Of a stretch of DNA of 64,000 nucleotides, positions 27,448-35,317 are shown piece by piece. The stretch's first letter is position 1. Each line of letters begins with the position of its first letter. A program made the position numbers and the translations under genes. The DNA lies in contig NZ_CP013909.1 in the NCBI RefSeq assembly GCF_001507645.1, positions 1,736,001 through 1,800,000 of the forward strand. The letters are read 5' to 3'. Source of the DNA: Hymenobacter sedentarius. Its GTDB lineage: Bacteria > Bacteroidota > Bacteroidia > Cytophagales > Hymenobacteraceae. The notes under the pieces were generated by a model. That model made no database searches. It had not been told where the DNA came from and saw only the letters and a program-made list of their open reading frames with translations.

Positions 27448-29898
27448 CTAGAATGGGTACCCGATGGCCAGGTTGAGCCGGCCGGCGGTGCTGGTGGGCG
27501 TGCCGTAGGGCGCTACCAGCGGAACGGCGTAGTCGAAGCGGATGACGAAATACTGCACGTCGACGCGCAGGCCTACGCCGGCGCCCACGGCCATCTGGCT
27601 GAGGAAGGAGCTGGCCTTGAATTCCCCGCCGGGGCGGTCGGGGTCGGCGTTCATCAGCCAGATGTTGCCGGCGTCGACGAAAACGGCGCCTTTGAGGTAG
27701 GGCACCAGGTCCTGGCGGTACTCGAGGTTGCCTTCGAGGCGCAGGTCGCCTACCTGGTCGTAGTAGCTGATGGCGTTATCCGTGGTCTGGGTCGGCTTGT
27801 AAGTGCCCGGCCCCAGCTCCCGGGGCGCGAAGGCCCGGATGGAGTTGGGCCCGCCAATGCCGTACTGGCGCAGGTAGGGCAGGGAGCGGGAGTTGCCGTA
27901 AGGCAGTCCGATGCCGGCTTGCAGGCGGGCCACGATGCGGTTGCCGGAGGTGGGATTGGCCGAGATGCGGTAGTACTCGCGCAGTTCCAAATCGAACTTG
28001 GTGTACTGCGAAAAGGGCTGGCTGAACAGCGTGTAGCGGCCTTTGTCGTCTTTACTGGAGCCGAAAGCTCCACTCAGGGCACCGGCCACGTTGCCGCTCA
28101 CCTCGGCCATGCCCTGGAAGAAGATTTGCTGGCGGCGCTGCTCCAGCACCTGCTGGTTGTAGGTGTAGCGATAGCTGCTGCCCAGGATAAACTGCTGCTC
28201 GAAGGAGTTGCGCAGAAACGGGCGTTTGGTCAGAATGGTGTCGAACACGGGCGTGGTCGACACCAGGCTGTACTCAATGTCAATCGGGCGCAGCTCCTGC
28301 TCGTTGGTAATCTTCGTTTTCCAGCTGTAGCCGTAGTTTAAATTGAAGTTGGAGGTGCTGAAAAAGCCCGTGCGGGTGATGTAGCGCACGCCGGCTCCAA
28401 ACGTGGTGTGCGGCTGGAAGTCGGAGTTGGTGAGGGTAATGTCGAGCAGCGGCAGGTCGGGGGAAAGGATGCGCGGCACCACCAGCTGGGCATTGACGCC
28501 GAACTCCGTTGAAGTCAGCCCGGAATTGTTGCGCGATTCGGCACCGGTCGGGGCACGGGTCTGGGTTTCGGCAATGGCCGTGGCGTTGATGAGCAATTGC
28601 TCGCCGCCGCGCAGGGCCGAGCGGTTGCGGTACGACAGCGTAAGGCCCGGCCCCGTGAAGCCCGTGTTTTTGGTCACCATCTGCAGGTCGGCGCGCAGGC
28701 TTTGCTTCTTGAGCTGGCTCATCAGCACGTCGGCGTCGAGGCGGGCGCGGCCGGCTGAGTCGCCCGCGGCGGCCGGCTTCAGGCGGATTTCCACGAACTT
28801 GAACACGTTCAGGCTCATCAGTCGGCTGATGGTCTGGTCGCGGCGCTTGCGGCGGTACAGGCTGTCCGGGTACAGAAAGGCGGCGTTGGTAATGGCCTTG
28901 GCCTTAAACACCTTCTCATCGGGGTAATACTCGTAGCCGCGGTACCGCACCGGCTCGCGCCGGGTGGTGTCGGTGAGCACGTAGTTGGTGTTCAGCTTTA
29001 CCACATCCAGCCAGTAGGGGCGGGTGGCCCGCGTGGGGGCCGTGCTTTTCACGCGCAGGTACACGTTCACCTTGTTGTTGAGCGTGCTGTCGACCTGGAA
29101 TAGCAGGAAATCGGGCGTGAAGTAGAAGTAGCCCTGGTTTTTTAGCGCATTGTCGATGCGCACCCGCTCGGCGGTGAAGGTGTTCAGGTTGTAGGCATCG
29201 CCGGTTTTGAGCAGCGTGCCGGGCTGCGTGGCCCGAATGGCGGCGTCGACCAGCGTGTCGCGCTCCGGAAAGTGAATTTCCTGGATGGTGTACACCTTGC
29301 CCACCGTGGCGGTGTAATCAACCTGGGCTGTTTTTTCCTGGGCTTTCACCTCGTGGCTCACGCCCGCCTTGAAGAAGCCGTTGTTGTACAGCCGGTTGGT
29401 CATCAGGCCCTCGGTGGCGCTGATTTTCACGTCCTTCAGCAGCACCGGTGGCTCGCCGAACTTGTCGGCCAGGAAGTGGCCCAACCCCTTGGTCTTGCCC
29501 TGGCCCAGGCCCCAGAAGTACAGTTTGGGCCGCAGCCCCAGAATGGAGCCGTTGGGCTTGGGCCGAACCACGGACTCCAGCTCGGTTTGCAGCGCCGATT
29601 GGTTGGCGATTTTCTCCGGTGTCTTGATGGTGACTTTGCTGCCGGTGTACAGTTTCTGGCCTTCGGGAATGAAGCGCAGCCCCGAGCAGCCCGATAGAAT
29701 GAGGAGTGAAAGGGAGATGATTGAGGTAACGGCACTGGAACGACTGGCGGGAACCTCACCCCCAGCCTCTCTCCAAAAGAGAGGGGTGCCTGTTCCGCGC
29801 AGGCTTGCATCGTCTGACACCCCTCTCTTTTGGAGAGAGGCCGTGCCCGGCAGGGGTGAGGTTTTGGTGCGGTACCAATCGAGCATATTACTATCCAT
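27448..29898 (-). CDS. TamA/BamA-family outer-membrane lipoprotein with a repeat in its N terminus
   Basis: 816 residues. After the lipobox ILSGC (Cys71) come GLRFIPEGQKLYTGSKV, several POTRA-like segments (about 85-370) and a 16-strand-type beta barrel (about 400-816) ending in the aromatic residue Phe. Role by family: insertion or assembly of outer-membrane proteins with TamB. The gene starts 6 bases after the tamB stop codon, so the two form an operon. Odd: residues 13-49 are encoded by a palindromic element (29752-29863), placing the lipoprotein signal unusually far (about 50 residues) from the start. No ATG, GTG or TTG in frame lies between the element and the lipobox, so translation must pass through it. 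ATG at 29898 or 29886 are both possible. Confidence 0.88.
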   Translation of the reverse strand: MDSNMLDWYRTKTSPLPGTASLQKRGVSDDASLRGTGTPLFWREAGGEVPASRSSAVTSIISLSLLILSGCSGLRFIPEGQKLYTGSKVTIKTPEKIANQSALQTELESVVRPKPNGSILGLRPKLYFWGLGQGKTKGLGHFLADKFGEPPVLLKDVKISATEGLMTNRLYNNGFFKAGVSHEVKAQEKTAQVDYTATVGKVYTIQEIHFPERDTLVDAAIRATQPGTLLKTGDAYNLNTFTAERVRIDNALKNQGYFYFTPDFLLFQVDSTLNNKVNVYLRVKSTAPTRATRPYWLDVVKLNTNYVLTDTTRREPVRYRGYEYYPDEKVFKAKAITNAAFLYPDSLYRRKRRDQTISRLMSLNVFKFVEIRLKPAAAGDSAGRARLDADVLMSQLKKQSLRADLQMVTKNTGFTGPGLTLSYRNRSALRGGEQLLINATAIAETQTRAPTGAESRNNSGLTSTEFGVNAQLVVPRILSPDLPLLDITLTNSDFQPHTTFGAGVRYITRTGFFSTSNFNLNYGYSWKTKITNEQELRPIDIEYSLVSTTPVFDTILTKRPFLRNSFEQQFILGSSYRYTYNQQVLEQRRQQIFFQGMAEVSGNVAGALSGAFGSSKDDKGRYTLFSQPFSQYTKFDLELREYYRISANPTSGNRIVARLQAGIGLPYGNSRSLPYLRQYGIGGPNSIRAFAPRELGPGTYKPTQTTDNAISYYDQVGDLRLEGNLEYRQDLVPYLKGAVFVDAGNIWLMNADPDRPGGEFKASSFLSQMAVGAGVGLRVDVQYFVIRFDYAVPLVAPYGTPTSTAGRLNLAIGYPF
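29752..29863. repeat. Palindromic element family B, copy 1 (B1), inside the tamA-like gene
   Basis: 112 bases with outer arms AACCTCACCCC and GGGGTGAGGTT. Inner arms CCTCTCTCCAAAAGAGAGGG and the reverse complement each contain their own small palindrome. It shares the core CTCTCCAAAAGAGAGGGG and the CCTCACCCCC ends with copy 2 at 56431-56590. It is read in frame in the tamA-like gene. Confidence 0.85.
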
Positions 29899-29904
29899 CA
29901 ATAA

Positions 29905-32900
29905 TTAACGGTTCTTGGCGGTCGGCTTCACCCGCGAAGTGTCGACCCGGGCCGTGGGCTGGCTCTGGACGGAATCCTGCTCGGCCTTCTTCTCCACTTT
30001 TTCCTGCTTGCGGTTCTCTTTTCGCTCTTCCTTGATGCTTTTTGGCACTTTCGAGAACAGGTCGGCCAGGTCGCGGTACTCGCGCTGGAACACCAGGCCG
30101 GCGCCCGTGCGCACGATTTGGCCATCAATATCCTCGTAAGCATTCTGGCGGAACACGCGCACCCGCAGGCGGCCATCGGCCAGCAGCGAGTATTCCAGGC
30201 TCACGTCGCCGGCCAGGTTGCTGGGGGGCGTCTGGCCGGTGGTGGTTTGGGTGCCGGTGTTGCCGCTCAGGGCAATGTCGGTGCCCACGCGCACGGTGAG
30301 GCGGTTGTTGAGCAGCTGGCGGCGCACGGCCACGTTCAGATCGGTGCGGCTGCGGGCCTCGCCTGAGCTGTAGTCGGCCTGGTTGGTGAGGCCCAGGTCC
30401 AGGCCCAGGCCCGAGAGGTACTTGTCGGTGATGTTGTTGAGCTGGTCGGTGAGCACGGCGCTGGCGCTGCCGCGCAGCTGGCTGGCCACCACGCCCTCGC
30501 CGCTGCTGGTCTGGAAGGGGTTCTGAGCCACGAAACGGCCCAGCACCAGCAGCGAAAACACCTGCTTGCTCATTTCTGAGTTCTGGGTGGGCTGGCGCAG
30601 CTGGGCCAGCTTGGCTTCTACCTGCCCGCTCAGGGCGCCGCGCTGGTTTTCGGGCAGCGTGATGTCGAAGCCAATGGTGGGCTTGCTGATTTGGTCAGTC
30701 ACGTTCAGCAGCACGTTGAAGGGGAGGCGGTTGCGCGCGAGGGTGTTGCTGGTGGGGTCGTCGGTGCCCTGGCCGGCCAGCAGCTCGGCGGGCGCGGCCC
30801 GCACCTTGTACAGGGCCGTCACGTTGAGGTCGGCGTTGTAGGGGTCGCCGTCCCAGGTGATGGACGAGCCCCGGCGGATGATGAAATCGCGCGAGGCCAG
30901 GTCGTAGAGCGACATGTGGTACTGGCCGCGCGCCACGTCGAGCCGCCCGCTCAGGGTGATGGTGCCGTCCGGCGCAATGTTGGTGTTGAGGGTGCCGGCG
31001 GCCCGCACGCGCAGGTTATCGCCGCTCACCGGGTCGATGACGATGGTAAACGGCGTGCGGTCGTTGATGGTAACCACCGCCGTCAGGTCGTAGCCGGTGG
31101 CGTCTACCTTGGTGGTGTCCAGCGCCACTTTGCGGGCCAGCATGGTATCGAGCGGGGCGCTTTTGTCGATGAACTCCACTACGCCTGCCCGCTCCACTGC
31201 CGTGGGCGTGGCATTCGGCGATTCCACGGTCAGGTTTGAGCCCTCCACCACCGTCACCCGGGTGTCGACTTTGATGAGCGAAACCGGCCCGGTCAGGCGC
31301 GTGTCCGAATCGAGCACCAAACGGCCGTAGAACAGCTCGTTGTTGGCGCGGGTGCTGCGCACGGCCATGAAGTTGTTGGTCGTGGCCCGCATGTCGAAGG
31401 AGTAGTTGATGAAGTCCTTGGTTAGCAGGTAGCCGTTGGCCACGGCTTTGTTAGAGGCCGAATCCAGCACGGTGAAGTTGTGGAAGGCAATGCCCCGGTT
31501 GTCAAACGTGAGGTCTTGGTTGGGCAGGCGGAAGGGCGAGCCCAGCTGCGGCACGGTAAAGCCGGCGTCGTCGGAAGTGGTGAGCGTGCCGCGAATCTGG
31601 GGCGTGGCGGGCGCGCCGGTCACGCTCAGCTGCCCGTGCACGAAGCCGGTGGCGCTGCGCACCTGGCCCACCGAGAACGGCTCCACTAGTTTCAGGTTGA
31701 GCCGGTTGGCATCCACGGTGAAGTTGAGCGGGGTGGCGCTGCTGGCCAGGTAGGTGCCCGTGAGGTGTACGTCGTTGCCGCTGCCGCCCACGCTGCCGGC
31801 TGCGCCGCCGGTGAGGCGGGCGTCCACGTCGTAGCGGCTGGGGGCGGGGTTGGTGGCCCGCAGGGCAATGTCGCCGATGGCGGCTTTCTGAAACACCAGG
31901 TTATTCACCGTGGCATCGGCCGTGAAGGCCTGGCGCTTAGTACCCAGGTTGTCGATGCGGGCCGTGCCGTTGAGCGTGCCGGCCACCAAGGAGTCCTGCT
32001 GCTGCACGATGCGGGCGAGCTCGGCTAGCTCAAAATTGGTAAACGTGACGCCCAGCGGCGAAGTGGGCACGGCCGGGTTCTGGCTTTGCAACGCCAGGCT
32101 GCTGCGGCCGTTGGTGAGGCGCAGGCCATCGGCCACCACGGCGCCGGTGGGGTAGTAGCGCACGTAGTTGTTGGGGCCAGCCGTCCAGTTCTGGTAGTTG
32201 AGCACCTGCTCGGGGGCGGCCGAAAACTGGTAAATAACCTGGTCGCGGCGGCCGGGCACGGGCAAGGACTGCAGTGTGCCGGCCAGCGCCAGCCGCTCGT
32301 GGGTAGAAGAATCGCCGAGGATGGCCGCGCGGGTGAATACCTTATTGTTGGCCACGTTGCCGATGATGCTGGGGCGGCGCAGCTTTAGGGTGGTGTCCTG
32401 CGCGGCCTGGGCCATGCGCAAGCCATAATCGAGCTTGCTGGCGTCGGAGCCCACGTTCAGGCGCAGCGAATCGATGCGGTAGTTGTTGTACCGGATGATG
32501 GGAATGCTGGTGTTGGCCGTGAGGCGGGCGGCCTGGCGGCTGTAGTCGCCGGCCAGCGTAAAGGGCGAAATCTGCTTGAGGCCGGGCACCAGCTTGGTGG
32601 CCAGCTTGCCGTCTTTCAGCTGCACGGCGTAGGTGAAGTGGCGGTCGGCGGCGCTGGGCACGTAGCGCACACCGGGCAGGTCGAAGTAGCGGTCGAGGTG
32701 CTGCTCCAGCTCCGGGGCCAGGTCGCCGAGGTGCACGTTGCCATCGAGCTTCGCGGCCACGATGTTGGAGGTGAAATCCAGCGCGGCCCGCGTGGCCGTC
32801 TGCGTGATTTTGGCACTCAGCGTATCGAAGGCAAAGGGCTGGTTGTCGCGCACCAGCACCACGTTGGTTCCCCGGAAGGTACCGTTGAGGGTGTTGAGGC

Positions 32901-35157
32901 TGGAGCCGGTAAGGTTGGCGTTGAGGTTGCCCTGCACGCGCAGGTCGCCGCCGGTGTAGAAGCCCAGGGCCGTGAGGTTGGCGCCGCGCAGGTTCAACGA
33001 GGTCACTTCGTAGGTGGGGTTGCGCGGGTCGCGCAGGTTCACTACGGCCTGCAGGTCCAAGTTCAGGTTGGGGTCGTTCTTGCTGTTGGCGCTGATGACG
33101 TAGCGGTTGCGGTCGAGGTCCACCTTGGCCACCACGCCGTGGTAGTTGTAGCCGTTGTAGCGGGCGCTTTGCACGTTGGCATTCACCTGGCCCACCAGCG
33201 TGCCGGGGTCTTTCAGGTTGCCCGTGGCATTGATGCGCCCGGTGGCCGTGACGCGGCCCAGCTGCGGGTTTTTCAGCAGCCGGCCAAAGTCAAACCCCTT
33301 GGTGGCAAACGTGCCCACCACCGGCTGGCGGCCGTTGGCCTGCGCCGCCCCCAGGTTGCCGCTAAACGCCATGTCGCCGTAGGTGCTGCGCAGCTGTAGG
33401 TTGGTGTTGAACTGCAGCGTAGTAGGTCGCCCCCGGAACGTGCCGCTAACGGCCAGCGACTGCGGAATGCTGATGTTGGTTGGAATACTACCCTTTGGGA
33501 CCAAGCTGCGGATATCGGCCTCGGTGGTGCTGAACTGCTGAATATCGAGGTCGGCGTACAGCCGCGAGTCCACGTTGGGCAGGCCCTGGATGCGGCCGCG
33601 CCGGGCGCGCAGCACCGTGTTGCGCAGCCCCACAAACTCCAGGTTGCGCACCGTGAAGTTGCCCACGCGCCCGGCAATCTGCCCGTTCAGCAGCACCGAC
33701 TGATTGGGGCCGGTATTGAACGGGGAGGTGCTGGCCAGGTCCGGGGCCAGGTACAGAATGTCGCGGAAGCCGAGGCGCACGTTGCGCAAATCGCCTTCAA
33801 TCTTCAGGTTGGGCAGGTTCTTGGAGTTGCCCAGGGCCGCCAGGCTTTCGTAGCCAATGGCCAGCGTACGCCGGATGCGGGTGTGCGGCGTAATCAAATC
33901 GAGGCTGTCGAGGCGGATTTGCACCGAGTCGTACACCACATCGGCGCGCCACTTATTCACCAGAAATCCGCTTTGCTCGCGGCCGGCCAGGTTGTCTACC
34001 TTGGCCGTGGTGCGGTTTTCGGAAAAGGAAAAGTCCCGCGTGTTCAGCACCAAATCCGAGAAGTGGAGGTGGTTGTAGTCCATGGCCGGCAGGCGGGTGC
34101 GCTGCTTAGGCTGGTTGAAGTTGTCGAAGGCCACGTCCAGGCCGCTGATGTCGGATTGGGCCAGGGTCACGCGCCACTTCAGGGGTTGGCCGGTGGCGGC
34201 CTTGGTCTTGTCGGCGGCTTCGTCGAGCTTGCGCACGGCCTCGGCAGGGTTCACCACCCGTTCTTCCACGGGCACGTTTTCGTTTTGGGCGTAGGCGAAG
34301 CGCGTGTTTTTGAGGGTAAGCTTGGTGAGGTCAATCCGCTCGTTGCGCAGGTCAATGTTGCGGGCCGTGATGTCGGCCAGCCCAATGTTGGTGCTGATAA
34401 ATTGAGCTGCGGGGTTGTTCTTATAAGTAAAGGCCACGCTGTCGAGGGTCGCCTTATTTAGGCCAAACTGGAGCGTGAGCGGCTCGGTAGGGCCGGGGTT
34501 ATCCACTTCCGGGGCCGTTTTGGTTTGCACAATGGCAATGTAAGCTCGACGGAGGGCCGCGTTATCCACTTTGTAGATAGACTTATCCACATCTACCTCG
34601 TCCATATTCACCGTGAGCTCGCCGAGGCGGGCGCGCACGTCGGAGCCGGTTATCTGGTCGTTTTGGGTGAAGTAGATGTTGGTGAGCCGCAGCTTGCCGA
34701 TGTCGTACTTGAGCTTGGAGGCCGTGGTGTCGGTGGGCGCGTTGGGGTCCACGAAGGCATCGATGATGAAGTCGTAGTTGTTTGCCGAGTCGGGCTCGGT
34801 GCGGGTCAGGCGCACGCGGCCGTCGTTCAGCTCCACGTTCGACACGTTGATTTGGCTGTGCAGCAGCGCCAGGATGTCGAGGTCGACGCCGAGGTGGCCC
34901 ACCGACAGCAGGGTGTCGCGCTGCTGGTCGGCCAGGTACACGCCGTCGAGGTTGATGGCGTGGCGGAAATCGGTGCGAAATTTCCCGATGCGTACCTCCG
35001 TCTTGAGCTTGCCGCGCAGGTAGCTTTCGGCCCGGTGGGCCACAAAATCCTGCCCCGCGGGAAATTGCAACACCACCACTACAGCTACTACGAGGACCAG
35101 AACCAGGGCCAGGAGCCCTAGCAGTCCGTAAAGGGCACGGCGAAAAAAAGTGGACAA
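29905..35157 (-). CDS. tamB: TamB-family translocation/assembly module protein (DUF490)
   Basis: About 1750 residues. A single N-terminal membrane anchor (YGLLGLLALVLVLVVAVVVVL) is followed by a very long repetitive beta-strand region and the conserved C-terminal DUF490 domain (LDVARGQYHMSLYDLASRDFIIRRGSSITW; GLDLGLTNQADYSSG). Family role: bridges inner and outer membrane and delivers lipids or outer-membrane proteins with TamA. The C-terminal tail is Lys/Glu-rich. The start is uncertain: TTG at 35157 gives the typical STFFRRALYG anchor, while ATG at 35250 would add about 31 residues unlike the family. A weak TACGTTTT element at 35207-35214 favours the downstream start. Confidence 0.9.
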   Translation of the reverse strand: MSTFFRRALYGLLGLLALVLVLVVAVVVVLQFPAGQDFVAHRAESYLRGKLKTEVRIGKFRTDFRHAINLDGVYLADQQRDTLLSVGHLGVDLDILALLHSQINVSNVELNDGRVRLTRTEPDSANNYDFIIDAFVDPNAPTDTTASKLKYDIGKLRLTNIYFTQNDQITGSDVRARLGELTVNMDEVDVDKSIYKVDNAALRRAYIAIVQTKTAPEVDNPGPTEPLTLQFGLNKATLDSVAFTYKNNPAAQFISTNIGLADITARNIDLRNERIDLTKLTLKNTRFAYAQNENVPVEERVVNPAEAVRKLDEAADKTKAATGQPLKWRVTLAQSDISGLDVAFDNFNQPKQRTRLPAMDYNHLHFSDLVLNTRDFSFSENRTTAKVDNLAGREQSGFLVNKWRADVVYDSVQIRLDSLDLITPHTRIRRTLAIGYESLAALGNSKNLPNLKIEGDLRNVRLGFRDILYLAPDLASTSPFNTGPNQSVLLNGQIAGRVGNFTVRNLEFVGLRNTVLRARRGRIQGLPNVDSRLYADLDIQQFSTTEADIRSLVPKGSIPTNISIPQSLAVSGTFRGRPTTLQFNTNLQLRSTYGDMAFSGNLGAAQANGRQPVVGTFATKGFDFGRLLKNPQLGRVTATGRINATGNLKDPGTLVGQVNANVQSARYNGYNYHGVVAKVDLDRNRYVISANSKNDPNLNLDLQAVVNLRDPRNPTYEVTSLNLRGANLTALGFYTGGDLRVQGNLNANLTGSSLNTLNGTFRGTNVVLVRDNQPFAFDTLSAKITQTATRAALDFTSNIVAAKLDGNVHLGDLAPELEQHLDRYFDLPGVRYVPSAADRHFTYAVQLKDGKLATKLVPGLKQISPFTLAGDYSRQAARLTANTSIPIIRYNNYRIDSLRLNVGSDASKLDYGLRMAQAAQDTTLKLRRPSIIGNVANNKVFTRAAILGDSSTHERLALAGTLQSLPVPGRRDQVIYQFSAAPEQVLNYQNWTAGPNNYVRYYPTGAVVADGLRLTNGRSSLALQSQNPAVPTSPLGVTFTNFELAELARIVQQQDSLVAGTLNGTARIDNLGTKRQAFTADATVNNLVFQKAAIGDIALRATNPAPSRYDVDARLTGGAAGSVGGSGNDVHLTGTYLASSATPLNFTVDANRLNLKLVEPFSVGQVRSATGFVHGQLSVTGAPATPQIRGTLTTSDDAGFTVPQLGSPFRLPNQDLTFDNRGIAFHNFTVLDSASNKAVANGYLLTKDFINYSFDMRATTNNFMAVRSTRANNELFYGRLVLDSDTRLTGPVSLIKVDTRVTVVEGSNLTVESPNATPTAVERAGVVEFIDKSAPLDTMLARKVALDTTKVDATGYDLTAVVTINDRTPFTIVIDPVSGDNLRVRAAGTLNTNIAPDGTITLSGRLDVARGQYHMSLYDLASRDFIIRRGSSITWDGDPYNADLNVTALYKVRAAPAELLAGQGTDDPTSNTLARNRLPFNVLLNVTDQISKPTIGFDITLPENQRGALSGQVEAKLAQLRQPTQNSEMSKQVFSLLVLGRFVAQNPFQTSSGEGVVASQLRGSASAVLTDQLNNITDKYLSGLGLDLGLTNQADYSSGEARSRTDLNVAVRRQLLNNRLTVRVGTDIALSGNTGTQTTTGQTPPSNLAGDVSLEYSLLADGRLRVRVFRQNAYEDIDGQIVRTGAGLVFQREYRDLADLFSKVPKSIKEERKENRKQEKVEKKAEQDSVQSQPTARVDTSRVKPTAKNR

Positions 35158-35317
35158 AGCAGAAGGTGAGTAAGCGGCGAACAGAACGGGACGAGGTTCC
35201 AAACGCAAAACGTACGGCCCGGGTTGGCAACTATTTGCCGCCGAATGCATATAGTTGAGCTTGATGCGGGCTGCCACATGCCCGCCTTATCTTGCGCCCC
35301 CCCAACTCACCGATTGC

